NCBI RefSeq assembly: GCF_050286925.1
Contig: NZ_JBFWFX010000009.1
Location: forward strand, 26,115-90,114
Length of the DNA: 64,000 nt
Direction of reading: 5' to 3'
From: Caloranaerobacter sp050286925
GTDB taxonomy: Bacteria > Bacillota > Clostridia > Tissierellales > Thermohalobacteraceae
Within the stretch, counting starts at the first letter, position 1. Every line of letters begins with the position of its first letter. The notes beneath the pieces are model-generated. The model did not search any database. It saw only the letters and a list, made by a program, of their open reading frames with translations, and was not told where the DNA came from. Made by a program: the position numbers and the translations under genes. Shown here one piece after another: positions 9,167 through 18,201 of this stretch.

Positions 9167-9607
9167 TTAAATATTATTTTTTTCTACATATTCCTGTACT
9201 CTTTTTGCTAAAATTGGTTGTATCAATGGATATGTTAAATTCTCTGGCAATACATCTACTAATTTTATCTCTGCTATTTCTGTTTGCGGTAATTCTCCAA
9301 GTTCCCTGACTTCTGCATAAAATAGTTGTCCATACGTCTCTTGCTCTCCATTGTTTACCGAATATACATTGACTGGATAAATTGTAAAATCTATTGCTCC
9401 TGTTTCTTCAAAAAGCTCTCTTGATGCTGCAGCTTGTACGCTTTCTGAAGGCTCAATATGTCCAGCAGGTATTTCCCAAGTATTTCTTTCTTTATGTCTT
9501 ACTACAATCCATTTGTCATTAAACTTAGCCATTATAACTACAAAAATAAGCTTATTTTCTTCGAATTTATCGCAATCATAGAACTTCACTTCAAGCACTA
9601 CTCTCAT
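9167..9607 (-). CDS. Nudix hydrolase
   Basis: Up to 146 aa. Contains a complete Nudix box, GHIEPSESVQAAASRELFEETGA (GX5EX7REUXEEXGU), so it hydrolyses a nucleoside-diphosphate-linked substrate with Mg2+. The substrate cannot be read from sequence; MutT/YtkD-like sanitation is possible. The ATG at 9607 overlaps its AAAGGA site, while a GTG at 9598 sits about 8 nt behind it; the real start may be that GTG (143 aa). Confidence 0.85.
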   Translation of the reverse strand: MRVVLEVKFYDCDKFEENKLIFVVIMAKFNDKWIVVRHKERNTWEIPAGHIEPSESVQAAASRELFEETGAIDFTIYPVNVYSVNNGEQETYGQLFYAEVRELGELPQTEIAEIKLVDVLPENLTYPLIQPILAKRVQEYVEKNNI

Positions 9608-9677
9608 CCTTTCAAGTAATTATACACTATAATCTTTTACCTTAATCTATTTTCCTCTATATCTTTGACACTATTTT

Positions 9678-10199
9678 TTAACCATAAATATTTTTAAATC
9701 TTTCCTTTGTCATTTTAAAAAGAATACTATTATCTGTTTTTAATACTGTTTCAAATCCAAAATTATTCAAAGCTTGTTGTCCACTAATACTTGTCACATT
9801 ATCAAGCATAACTTGTCCATTAAATTCATAAAAATAATATTCAAGCATAAGTTTCATAGCTTCTTTCGCATATCCTCTACCTCGAAATTTACTTTGAATT
9901 TTAATATTAAATTCTGCAGTTTTACTATCATCATCATATCTATGAAAGCTCACTTCACCAACTGGCTGGTTTTCAAAGTTATATATTAGACAGTAGAAAT
10001 TCTTCCCATCTGTCGGTTTTACCATTTTTTTATACCAATCTTTTCTCCTTTCTTTTGGAAATGATACTACCCCACCAACATCTTTCATTGTATTTTCATC
10101 AGACCATAATTCACTTACATAATCTAGTTCATCAAATTCAGGTTGTTTTATATAAATCAATCTACCTTCTTTTTTAAAAAAGTTTCCGTTTTTATCCAT
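9678..10199 (-). CDS. GNAT-family N-acetyltransferase
   Basis: 173 aa. The acetyl-CoA loop is visible as IQSKFRGRGYAKEAMKLMLEYYF (R/QxxGxG/A type), preceded by VGEVSFHRYD and followed by NNFGFE. Similar to RimJ/RimL-like acetyltransferases; the substrate is unknown. ATG 10199 follows AAGGAGG. Confidence 0.8.
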   Translation of the reverse strand: MDKNGNFFKKEGRLIYIKQPEFDELDYVSELWSDENTMKDVGGVVSFPKERRKDWYKKMVKPTDGKNFYCLIYNFENQPVGEVSFHRYDDDSKTAEFNIKIQSKFRGRGYAKEAMKLMLEYYFYEFNGQVMLDNVTSISGQQALNNFGFETVLKTDNSILFKMTKERFKNIYG

Positions 10200-10296
10200 A
10201 AAGCCTCCTTAACTTTAAATATTCAAATCTAATTTAATAAAACTTTACCTGTTCCATAGACAAATTAAACTCTATAACTTTAAAATAATGGATTTC

Positions 10297-10336
10297 AACA
10301 AAATCTTCCTCAGTTTATTTAAATCGAAGGTTTTGT
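10297..10336. repeat. ACAAAATCTTC small inverted repeat, copy 1
   Basis: ACAAAATCTTC and GAAGGTTTTGT form an 11-bp stem around CTCAGTTTATTTAAATC. Related copies lie at 16386-16428 and 39304-39350, each directly downstream of a minus-strand gene. May act as a terminator or be a miniature repeat. Confidence 0.55.
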
Positions 10337-10671
10337 TATAATTTTATCAAAGTTATAATTATAAGCCCTGCTAAATTTAATAAAAAGAATAATCCGAAAA
10401 CCATATATAAAGTATTATCATATAACTTCCTCTTTACATTTCCAGATACACTCCCCGTTGATTGTCCCATTTTTTCTATAAAATTACCCATTAATGCACC
10501 ATTAGACACATCAGTATTAGGTCTTCCCAAGAAAATATAACCAAGAAATGCCCCCGAAATAAATAACCATATCATAAAAAATGATTCTAAATCTTTCACT
10601 CCACCATTCCAGAAAAAAGTAATCAATTCTAAAGCAATTAGTATAAATATACCTATATATTTCTTCCTCAA
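10336..10671 (-). CDS. Small membrane protein, unknown
   Basis: 111 aa, not recognised. Segments at about 5-18 and 32-48, then a polar middle (NTDVSNGALMGNF, GSVSGNVKRKLYDN), then a last segment (VFGLFFLLNLAGLIIITLI). Starts with TTG at 10671 behind GGGGGGA at 9 nt. Weakly similar in layout to small DUF membrane proteins of Firmicutes. Confidence 0.7.
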   Translation of the reverse strand: MRKKYIGIFILIALELITFFWNGGVKDLESFFMIWLFISGAFLGYIFLGRPNTDVSNGALMGNFIEKMGQSTGSVSGNVKRKLYDNTLYMVFGLFFLLNLAGLIIITLIKL

Positions 10672-10711
10672 ATCTATCCCCCCTAGTCAATTTATATGTC
10701 GAATTCTACTA

Positions 10712-11245
10712 TCAAATTTCTAACCCCATTAAGATTGTACTGTAGTACTTTCCATTTACATAAAACTCTTTTGATATTTTTCCTTCTTCTATAAATCCAA
10801 ATTTTCTATATAAATTTATTGCACGCTCATTATCTTCCCTTACTTTTAAATTTATTTTTTTAATAATTTTATTTGCTTTTGCCCATTCAATTAACTCTTT
10901 AATTAACTGTGACGCTATTCCCATATTCCAATATTCTTTTTTTACACTTATACCAAATTCACCAGTATGTTTTAACCTCTGTCTACTACCACCTTTGAAA
11001 CTTAAATTTCCTATTATTTCACCTTCTATTTCAGCGACTAAAAATAATTTATTATCAGAATTATAATATTCCTCAATTATTGACTCCTCTAGTTCTTTCG
11101 TTAATTTTAATTCACCTGGTTCGAAAGTAAGGAAATCTGATTCATATGAAATAACATTAATAAACTTTATCAACTCTTCAGCATCTTTTTTCTCTGCTTT
11201 TCTTATAACCACTTTCTTACCATTAGACAGTATGTATTCCTTCAT
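10712..11245 (-). CDS. GNAT-family N-acetyltransferase
   Basis: 177 aa. The acetyl-CoA-binding segment is GISVKKEYWNMGIASQLIKELIEWAK; NLKVREDNERAINLYRKFGF is the typical RimI/PaiA-like end. The substrate is unknown. ATG 11245 follows TAGGAG. A different subfamily from the GNAT at 9678. Confidence 0.85.
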   Translation of the reverse strand: MKEYILSNGKKVVIRKAEKKDAEELIKFINVISYESDFLTFEPGELKLTKELEESIIEEYYNSDNKLFLVAEIEGEIIGNLSFKGGSRQRLKHTGEFGISVKKEYWNMGIASQLIKELIEWAKANKIIKKINLKVREDNERAINLYRKFGFIEEGKISKEFYVNGKYYSTILMGLEI

Positions 11246-11266
11246 GATATCACTCCTAATTTCCTA

Positions 11267-11935
11267 TTAATTTTTAACCTCAAAACCTCCGAACATTACA
11301 AAACTATTTATTATAAGGGTAGGACTATCTTCTTTGTTATTGTTTACTGTTTCATTTTCCCAACCACCAAAAATAGGAACTCCTTTTATGATTACATTCC
11401 ATCCTTGAGGTACAAAGATTTCTGCTCCTCCAAAAGCTATTAAAATATCAATTCTTGCTTCTTGTTCTTTAAGTATATTCGCGTCTCTTAAATCAACATC
11501 AGCTCCACCAAATACCACTGTAATATTCCCACCTTTAAAATTTTGAGAGGAATTTTTAATATTAAAACCAGAAAATAAAGCAAATGTATTTAAAGTATCT
11601 TTAGAACTCACTTTCCAATTATCTCTCTTTGGAGATAATAAAATCCAGATACCTATTAAAATAATAACTATAGGCCAAAACAGGTTATATTCAAATATAT
11701 TAAAATATTGAAAATTTCTTAATTGGAATATTCCACCTATAATTATCAATATAATCCCTGCTGTTTTTGAAATAGAGTCTGTTAATAATTTATATATACC
11801 AATTACAATTAATATTAACGGCCAATACTTTGAAATAAATTCTCCAATAGTTATATCAATCATCCCAGTTTCACCTAGTAACAAAAAAACACCAACAAAA
11901 ACTAACAAAATACCAAATATTTTCTTTCCGTTCAT
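11267..11935 (-). CDS. LiaF-like membrane protein
   Basis: 222 aa. The N-terminal half has four tightly spaced membrane segments (LiaF transmembrane/DUF5668 type). The C-terminal half is a beta-repeat domain (VVFGGADVDLRDANI, ILIAFGGAEIFVPQGWNV, KGVPIFGGWEN) like the cell-wall-active-antibiotic response domain of LiaF. LiaF restrains LiaRS in Bacillus; no liaRS is adjacent. The ATG at 11935 is 8 nt behind AAGGGGGA; an ATG at 11941 is too close to the site. Confidence 0.85.
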   Translation of the reverse strand: MNGKKIFGILLVFVGVFLLLGETGMIDITIGEFISKYWPLILIVIGIYKLLTDSISKTAGIILIIIGGIFQLRNFQYFNIFEYNLFWPIVIILIGIWILLSPKRDNWKVSSKDTLNTFALFSGFNIKNSSQNFKGGNITVVFGGADVDLRDANILKEQEARIDILIAFGGAEIFVPQGWNVIIKGVPIFGGWENETVNNNKEDSPTLIINSFVMFGGFEVKN

Positions 11936-11992
11936 AACCATTCCCCCTTTTATAATTCCATAGCATTAAAAGTTTAAAGTAAAACCTTTCAA

Positions 11993-12388
11993 TTAAACTT
12001 TTGTAAACTTAATCACCTTCCAAATACCATAACCAACTATAAATAAATGCAATATCAAAACAATTCCCCTTGTATATACTAAGTTTCTATCTGGTACAAT
12101 AACACCTTTTGCCCCTAAAAAACCAGCAATTAATAATAGTATCAAAGTCACTTCGAATAAAACGACTAATAACTTTGATATATTACCATGACTAAATTTT
12201 AAAAATAAAAATATAATAAAACAAAATGCAATACTAAAACCATTAAATATAAAATATGTACGCATAGTATTAAGTTCTACATCTTCACCTATAAAAATAT
12301 ATGTCATAAACCAAATTAACATTATAAAAACATATGCAAATATAAAAACAAAATTGAACGTCCTTGAATTAAATATTTTTTTTAACAT
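11993..12388 (-). CDS. Hypothetical four-helix membrane protein
   Basis: 131 aa with four hydrophobic segments (about 12-33, 45-62, 73-92, 105-122) and a basic N-terminus MLKKIFNSRTFN. No family recognised. The ATG at 12388 has AGGGGT; longer in-frame starts overlap the preceding gene and lack a site. It starts 10 nt past the stop of the gene at 12399, so the two are coupled. Confidence 0.7.
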   Translation of the reverse strand: MLKKIFNSRTFNFVFIFAYVFIMLIWFMTYIFIGEDVELNTMRTYFIFNGFSIAFCFIIFLFLKFSHGNISKLLVVLFEVTLILLLIAGFLGAKGVIVPDRNLVYTRGIVLILHLFIVGYGIWKVIKFTKV

Positions 12389-12398
12389 TCTATACCCC

Positions 12399-13145
12399 TT
12401 ACAAATAGTTATTTTCATATACTGCCTTTTCAATATCACTATCTTTTATCCCTTGTTCATATAATTTCTCTAACCACTTACTCATTGACAATTTTTTCAT
12501 TACTTCATCATATGTCATATTTAAAGGTTCACCCCATTCTTTATTCAATACATTCTTAAAAGCTTCAGCAATTTTAAGGGCTTTTTCGGTTTCTAATTTC
12601 CACTCATGATTATACGCTAAATGAGACAATACAATATAAGTCTGCCAGCCTTTCAATGTTGATTTCCATTTATTATTTTCTTGTTCAATAAAATTATTTT
12701 TTGAAAGATTAGTTAACTCTTTTTCAATATCATCAATTGGAATATGTAATTTTTCTGCCAATTCCAAAGCTCCAACACTTTCTGACTTAATACTAATATA
12801 CTCCAAAATTTTTAATGCATTATAATTCATTAAAGGTTTTAGATATTTTATTAATGTATCTACATTTCTTATTAAATACGGCAAAAACGATGGAGTTACA
12901 GTCGTAGAATACCATCTTGAACTCTTTTCTGTTTCTTTTTGCCAGCATGCCATTATTGCAATATTTTTTAAGCCTCTTTCTTTGCATAAAATCTGTAACG
13001 TATCTAAAACTATATCTTGTCCACAAACATTACTTGAACACATCATAGCTTTTTCTTCTTCTGACATTAGTTCTTCATCTATCTCTTTCAATCTCGCTTT
13101 TAATCTATTAATTTCTGACCTTATTTTATATGCTTCAGTATTCAT
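12399..13145 (-). CDS. Winged-helix-type protein, unknown
   Basis: 248 aa. Coiled coil at 5-30 (RSEINRLKARLKEIDEEL), a CSSNVCG pair, then a segment NALKILEYISIKSESVGALELAEKLHIPIDDIEKEL that reads as an ArsR/TrmB-like winged helix. The C-terminal half is helical and unassigned. Probably a DNA-binding or sensory protein; the cysteines near residues 37 and 42 could bind metal or sense redox state (inference). ATG 13145 follows GGAGGGA. Confidence 0.7.
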   Translation of the reverse strand: MNTEAYKIRSEINRLKARLKEIDEELMSEEEKAMMCSSNVCGQDIVLDTLQILCKERGLKNIAIMACWQKETEKSSRWYSTTVTPSFLPYLIRNVDTLIKYLKPLMNYNALKILEYISIKSESVGALELAEKLHIPIDDIEKELTNLSKNNFIEQENNKWKSTLKGWQTYIVLSHLAYNHEWKLETEKALKIAEAFKNVLNKEWGEPLNMTYDEVMKKLSMSKWLEKLYEQGIKDSDIEKAVYENNYL

Positions 13146-13168
13146 CAAATCCCTCCAATTTCAGTCTA

Positions 13169-13942
13169 TTATTTAGATTTGTAATGATAAGTTAATTGTT
13201 CGCTTTTTTCTGGGTCATTAAAATATATTTTTTCATATGTCAAAATGCCATCTTTATTCCATTGTCTTGGTGTATACTTAAAATCACTTGTCCCTTTTGC
13301 AATTATCCTTTTCTCTCGGGTTTCAACATTATATATAGTTAAATCAACAGTACCTGACAATTCAGTTAAAGCAGCAGGCGGCTGTATATCACTTATAGTT
13401 CCTAAAGCTATCCACTTAGAATCATAAGACCATAGTGGCACTCCCGTATATGTAATCCCATCAATTATTTTAAAATTATCTGTCGAAACAATAAATCCCC
13501 ATCGTTCACAAGAAGTACCCGTATCTACAAAAACATACTTGCTATTTGGTGACCATATGAATTCACAAATCCTATCTTCCTCTTCTCCTATGCTTACAGG
13601 TTTTTTCTTACCAACTGTCCAAATATACATCTGTCCATACCAACCTTCAGTATCTCCTCGAACGAAAGCAACTTGTTGGCCGTCATAAGACCAAGTGACT
13701 GCATATACATCCTCTCGCTCTTTAAGTTTAGCCTCTATATTTTCTCTAGTACTATTTAATACTTCTAATATTTCATCTTTCGTATTATTCTTTATGGCAA
13801 TAGATGTATCTTGCTCATTTGGTTCATTTTTTTTATTTATTACTTGGTTTTCTTTAGCACATCCTGCCATAAAAAGAAATACTAATATCAAAACACATAT
13901 TAATCTGTATAACTTTTTATGGAGCTTACAAAAATCTTTCAA
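13169..13942 (-). CDS. Lipoprotein with TolB-like propeller repeats
   Basis: 257 aa. Lipobox VFLFMAGC around residue 28; the rest is exported and lipid-anchored. AVTWSYDGQQVAFVRGD, FIWSPNSKYVFVDTG and PLWSYDSKWIALGTI are WD40/TolB-type blades. The function is unknown; such proteins often sense or bind at the cell surface. The TTG start at 13942 lies behind AAGGGGGG. Precedes the winged-helix gene by 23 bp. Confidence 0.8.
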   Translation of the reverse strand: MKDFCKLHKKLYRLICVLILVFLFMAGCAKENQVINKKNEPNEQDTSIAIKNNTKDEILEVLNSTRENIEAKLKEREDVYAVTWSYDGQQVAFVRGDTEGWYGQMYIWTVGKKKPVSIGEEEDRICEFIWSPNSKYVFVDTGTSCERWGFIVSTDNFKIIDGITYTGVPLWSYDSKWIALGTISDIQPPAALTELSGTVDLTIYNVETREKRIIAKGTSDFKYTPRQWNKDGILTYEKIYFNDPEKSEQLTYHYKSK

Positions 13943-13966
13943 ACCAATAGCCCCCCTTATTAACCG

Positions 13967-14473
13967 TCAACTTTTATTTATGTACCTTTTTATTTTTTTA
14001 CTTACTTCTACTGCTTCTTTTCTATTTAAAGCAGGTGCTTCAAAACTATAATGTAACTCCTTACTAAACCTATCTTCTATCTTGTGAAAATCTCCACTAC
14101 CAGAAATTAAATCAAAATCTTTAGAAACATCTACCCATAATACTGTATTTCCATATTCATCTCTGGATATTAATGTATAATAATTCATTTTAAATTTCAT
14201 TTCTAAAGCTACTCTTAAATTTCCAGCCTTTAAAGAATGAACACTTAATTGTTTATTATTAATCATTAAAACACCTTCAAAGACATTTGGTGTTAATATA
14301 TTTCTAGTTAATTTCCCTTTCAATCTTACATTAATAACTTCTCCTTCATCATCTTTATCTTGAATATAAATACATCCTTGATAAGTTTTATCTACTTTCA
14401 TTGGATTTTTATAAAAAATAATTAAAAATGTAAAAGCAATTAAAACAACTAAATATTTCTTCTTTTTAATCAA
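13967..14473 (-). CDS. Anchored extracytoplasmic protein, unknown
   Basis: 168 aa from a TTG at 14473; the in-frame ATG at 14485 is part of the GGGGGTGA ribosome site itself, so I prefer the TTG (ATT is also possible). One N-terminal membrane segment (KYLVVLIAFTFLIIFY) is followed by a beta-rich domain with YQGCIYIQDKDDEGEVINV, then a C-terminal basic helix. No family recognised. Confidence 0.65.
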   Translation of the reverse strand: MIKKKKYLVVLIAFTFLIIFYKNPMKVDKTYQGCIYIQDKDDEGEVINVRLKGKLTRNILTPNVFEGVLMINNKQLSVHSLKAGNLRVALEMKFKMNYYTLISRDEYGNTVLWVDVSKDFDLISGSGDFHKIEDRFSKELHYSFEAPALNRKEAVEVSKKIKRYINKS

Positions 14474-14625
14474 ATTCACCCCCATATCTATTTAAATTTC
14501 CTGATAGTTCTGATTATTTTTACTAATTCTAAAGTTATAAGTAGTATCTTCAATTTTTACTAGCAAAATTTTTAATACTTTTCCTACTTGTTTTCCATTT
14601 AAAACATTTGCTGATATTAATAATA

Positions 14626-15123
14626 TTATAGAAAAAGCGTCATAGTAATAAACAATATTACTACTATAAGTAGCCCTAATATAACAGACTTAATCATATA
14701 TTCCTCATGTTCTCTGCTTTTTTTCAAAAAATAATTATCAACAAAATAAATTACAATTCCAATACTGAGTGCTATTCCGGCAATAATTATAAAGTCTTTT
14801 GTTGTCAATAATGATCTAGATGATTTATCATTTACTCTAATTATCCCATTTACGAACAGCAAAATCGATAGAATATAAAAACTTACTATATTAGCTTTTC
14901 TATCTTTTTCCTTGAATACTTCATCTTTTTCATTCGTAATTTTACTGCGTTTAGGAGTTGTAAACATGATATATTTATTATAATATTGTTCATTATAAGA
15001 AAATAAAACCGCCATGATAAATAGAACTGCTGATAATATAAGCATTGCCGTACTTAACCCTAGTAAATAACTCAATATTAAATATAATATAACAATAAAA
15101 ATCATAAATATAACTTCTCTCAT
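14626..15123 (-). CDS. Hypothetical membrane protein
   Basis: 165 aa. Two segments at the N-terminus (about 5-40), a polar basic loop with FTTPKRSKITNEKDEVFKEK, then three more segments. No family recognised. ATG 15123 has GGAG. Behind its stop a second frame stays open to 14503 (see findings). Confidence 0.7.
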   Translation of the reverse strand: MREVIFMIFIVILYLILSYLLGLSTAMLILSAVLFIMAVLFSYNEQYYNKYIMFTTPKRSKITNEKDEVFKEKDRKANIVSFYILSILLFVNGIIRVNDKSSRSLLTTKDFIIIAGIALSIGIVIYFVDNYFLKKSREHEEYMIKSVILGLLIVVILFITMTLFL

Positions 15124-15296
15124 TTTTATATCTCCAATTAGTGTTTTGCTAGCTCAAATAAAATACCAACCTCTTATTTTATTTTTCATAAAAACATCTA
15201 AAATCAAAATAATTAATATAGTTTACTATATTTCTACATTCAATAGCAATATCCTCCACATCTATCTATTTTTGTATAAATTATTTTTCGCATAAA

Positions 15297-15323
15297 AAAT
15301 ACCGAGGTTAATCCTCGGCATAG
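15297..15323 (-). terminator. Terminator overlapping the HAD gene stop
   Basis: CCGAGG (15318-15313, minus strand) pairs with CCTCGG (15307-15302), followed by TATTTTTTATG. The UAA stop of the HAD gene (15310-15308) sits in the loop. Confidence 0.85.
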
Positions 15324-16228
15324 GCAATCTCTTTTCCTAAAATAAATTTGTTTATAACATGTGCCACTCCATGCTGGTCATTTGTATATGTTACATAATC
15401 AGCAATCTCTTTTATTTTAGAAAAACCATTCCCCATTGCTACTCCTAATCCTGCATTTCTAATCATATGTTCATCATTCTCTGAATCCCCTATACAAATT
15501 ATTTCCTCATTTTGTATTCCTAATTCTTCCGCTATCTTTTTTATCCCTGTCCACTTATTACAGTTTTTATTAATAACTTCTAAAGCAAATTGTAATGGCT
15601 TTACTACTGTATACTTATCTGAAATTTCTACTAAAATCTTATCTAAAACATCACATTCTAATCTTTTAGTTTTTTTGCAATACTTGCTTTGTATAATATC
15701 TTTTGTAAATAATTTTTCCAAAGATTCCTTTACGTTTATTATAATATCAATACTGTCGTTTATAATTGTCATTTTATATATCTCTATATCATCGCTTAAT
15801 GAGTCAATATCCACTATTTTCAAAGCTACATTATTAGCTATAGAATCAAATTTACTAAAAATATCATCTTGAAAAGATAAAATACTATCTCTTGTGTATA
15901 TATATAAACTCAAGTCTAACTTTTTAGTTAGATCATAAATATATTTCAAATCATTAATACTTAACCCATTACTCTGGATGATTTTGGTCATAGTATTATT
16001 TGATACCAAGCCTCCAGCACATGATACTGAGTAATTATTATCATCTATTATATTTAATTGTTCTAAATAAGGAAGCATTCCACCAAATATACGTCCAGAT
16101 GCTAATACAACCTTAACACCCATATGTAAAGCCTCTTGTATTGCTTCAAAATTTTCTCTTGATATCTTGTGTTCTTTGTTTAACAAAGTTCCATCCATAT
16201 CTAATGCCAATAGTTTATACATAGTCAA
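15308..16228 (-). CDS. Cof-type HAD-IIB phosphatase
   Basis: About 306 aa. HAD motif I is LALDMDGTLLN, motif II LASGR, motif III with K before ALEVINKN, and motif IV IGDSENDEHMI. The cap is type C2B, as in Cof/YcsE/YidA phosphatases that act on sugar phosphates or flavin/pyridoxal phosphates. Start: ATG 16234 abuts the GGGGG site; TTG 16228 (6 nt) and ATG 16222 (12 nt) are both possible, and I chose TTG. Confidence 0.88.
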   Translation of the reverse strand: MTMYKLLALDMDGTLLNKEHKISRENFEAIQEALHMGVKVVLASGRIFGGMLPYLEQLNIIDDNNYSVSCAGGLVSNNTMTKIIQSNGLSINDLKYIYDLTKKLDLSLYIYTRDSILSFQDDIFSKFDSIANNVALKIVDIDSLSDDIEIYKMTIINDSIDIIINVKESLEKLFTKDIIQSKYCKKTKRLECDVLDKILVEISDKYTVVKPLQFALEVINKNCNKWTGIKKIAEELGIQNEEIICIGDSENDEHMIRNAGLGVAMGNGFSKIKEIADYVTYTNDQHGVAHVINKFILGKEIAYAED

Positions 16229-16305
16229 ATTCATCCCCCTATTTAGGAAATTATAATAAAATCTTATATTTTAAAAATTTAATGTCGATTTTATTGAAAC
16301 TTTGT

Positions 16306-16325
16306 CTGGCATGTTTACATGCCAG
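16306..16325. repeat. Perfect 8-bp inverted repeat
   Basis: CTGGCATG-TTTA-CATGCCAG in the 224-bp gap between the HAD gene and the gene at 16453. No T run on either side, so it is not a convincing terminator; it could be an operator or an RNA stem. Confidence 0.4.
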
Positions 16326-16385
16326 AGTCGTTATAAACTGCATTGATTTGTGGATAATTTTAAATATAATTTCCTTATGGATATA

Positions 16386-16428
16386 GACAAAACCTACCTT
16401 ATACAAATTTAAATCAAAGATTTTGTTC
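16386..16428. repeat. ACAAAATCTTC small inverted repeat, copy 2
   Basis: GACAAAACCTACC...ATTTAAATC...AAAGATTTTGTTC resembles the element at 10297 (shared ATTTAAATC centre and GATTTTGTT arm). Lies 25 nt past the stop of the gene at 16453. Confidence 0.45.
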
Positions 16429-16452
16429 TTTATAACTTTAATCTATATATAC

Positions 16453-17115
16453 TTAATCTAATAATAATTCTAATTCATTTTTAACCTTCTCAGTCTTTGT
16501 TTTTTGTGCTAACTTAATAAATAAATTATTTAGCTGCTCATGATTTAAATCTTTAATAGGTATTATACTTTTACTGATTGCATTTTCATAAACAGAAAAC
16601 TCATTAATTAAAGCTCTTAAATCACTAATATAGTCTCTAATTTCTTTTTCACTCGGTATATTCTCCTTATCATTTTGTTGAAATGCTATAGCCCATTCCA
16701 TTACGACATGCATATATGCCTCAAAAAAATCGTCCGCATATCCATTTCCAGTATAATGACAATCGTTTATTGATTTAAAATTATGATATATAGAATACAA
16801 TCCTATACAAGATTTAACTACATCCAAATCTTCTTCAGTTTTAATTAAAAATCTTATTTTTGTATCAATATTATCTGTCTGCTCTACTATTTGCATATTA
16901 CTATATGCATCAGCTATATATTTTTTCGATAAAAAAATAACACTCTGAAAATAATTATCTATCACTCTGTTTCTATTAACAACCCCAAAAACTAAATAAA
17001 CATTAATTACAATTAATATTATTAATGCTATAATTAATATTTTATTCCACCTATTTAATTTATAATTTTGCTCAAAATAATATTTTTCTAATGATTTTTC
17101 TTCTTTATTTTTCAC
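16453..17115 (-). CDS. Membrane-anchored helical protein, unknown
   Basis: 220 aa. One membrane segment (KILIIALIILIVINVYLVF, about 28-46), then an all-helical extracytoplasmic domain with KTEEDLDVVKSCIGLYSIY and YADDFFEAYMHVVMEW. Not recognised. A perfect GGAGG lies 8 nt before the GTG at 17115; the ATG further upstream would put that site inside the coding region, so GTG is the start. The gene ends 33 bp before the disrupted isomerase on its 5' side. Confidence 0.7.
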   Translation of the reverse strand: MKNKEEKSLEKYYFEQNYKLNRWNKILIIALIILIVINVYLVFGVVNRNRVIDNYFQSVIFLSKKYIADAYSNMQIVEQTDNIDTKIRFLIKTEEDLDVVKSCIGLYSIYHNFKSINDCHYTGNGYADDFFEAYMHVVMEWAIAFQQNDKENIPSEKEIRDYISDLRALINEFSVYENAISKSIIPIKDLNHEQLNNLFIKLAQKTKTEKVKNELELLLD

Positions 17116-17148
17116 ATTAAAAACCTCCATAATAACATAATATTAAGA

Positions 17149-17926
17149 TTATACAATAGTTTTATCAAATGCTTTTCTTACTCTGTTAACTTCTTTAACT
17201 ATATCGTCTACTCTATACTCTAATGTAATAATAGGAGTTATATTATTTTCTATTAATATTTCACTTAACAAACCTAATTCTTCATATGAAGGAATACTAT
17301 GAGAATCATTTTGCCTATTATTCCAATGCAAATGAATATATTCAATATGAGATTTTAATCCCATAATCCATTCTTTCAAAGTTAGTTTTGAATATGCCAA
17401 TGCATGTCCAATATCTAAACAAACCTTAACTTGTTCTGAATTAATATTTTCAATTAAATATAATAAGTCTTTATAATTATCGTCATACTCATTTTCAAGC
17501 AGTATAGTCATATTAATGTCATGTAACTCCTCTAATAAATCTTGCCAAAATTTTATTTGATTATTAAGTTCATTTGCTTTATTCTTGGTACTTTTAGCAA
17601 TGAATTCATTTGACTATGGAATACTACATACGAAGCCCCTAACTTTTTTGCAATTTCTATAGATTGAAGATACCTATATCTTGTTACTTCAATTACTTTT
17701 TTATCTGTACTTCTTGGATTTAAATCAAATGCAGAACCGTGTAATGAAACTAACCCTTTATATTTTTTAATTTATTTTGGAACTTACTAATTAAATCTTC
17801 ATATCCATCATCTAGTATATGCTGAGGAAATGTTTGAATTTCAATACCAATATCATTCTGCTGGAAAACATAAGGCTCAAATTGGTTAACATCAGTTATC
17901 ATTGTTAAAATCCTAATTTTATTCAT
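17149..17926 (-). pseudogene. Sugar phosphate isomerase/epimerase, two frameshifts
   Basis: From ATG 17926 (GAGGTG site), three frames together give one TIM-barrel isomerase/epimerase of about 258 residues (AP-endonuclease-2-like family). Frame 1: MNKIRILTMITDVNQFEP to KLKNIKG then stop. Frame 2: YKGLVSLHGSAFDLNPRSTD to ASYVVFHSQMN. Frame 3: KNKANELNNQIKFWQDLLEEL, then LLENEYDD, VCLDIGHALAYSKLTL, YIHLHWNNR. The shifts fall near 17770-17790 (an A-rich stretch) and 17600-17625. In intact relatives the conserved E, D, H and E ligands bind a metal and isomerise a keto sugar. Either decayed or mis-sequenced at two points. Confidence 0.8.
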
Positions 17927-18159
17927 TTTTACACCTCATTCAAGCATTGTATATTTCATAATCTAATCTTCTATATCTAAAAATCTTATTAAACTACAAA
18001 TAATTTTAAATCTAATTTCTGTAATGAATATAGATAAGATATTATTTTTTATTTAACCAAAAATTTAATTATATGTTATTACATCTTATACTTTCTCTAT
18101 CTAATAATAATTTCCTTTATAATTAACTACTTTTTGCAATAAATTAATTTTTTGCATAC

Positions 18160-18188
18160 AAAATACCGAGGATAAACCTCGGCATTTT
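18160..18188 (-). terminator. Terminator after the copper-amine-oxidase-like gene
   Basis: ATGCCGAGG-TTTAT-CCTCGGTAT on the minus strand (core stem 18182-18177 with 18171-18166), flanked by AAAA and TTTT. The stem is the same as that of the HAD terminator at 15297. Confidence 0.85.
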
Positions 18189-18201
18189 AGCATCAGTATT
18201 T

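Noticed and set aside
12820..13026. Minus-strand frame inside the winged-helix gene
   Set aside because: Out-of-frame shadow of a gene with a strong ribosome site and coherent protein.
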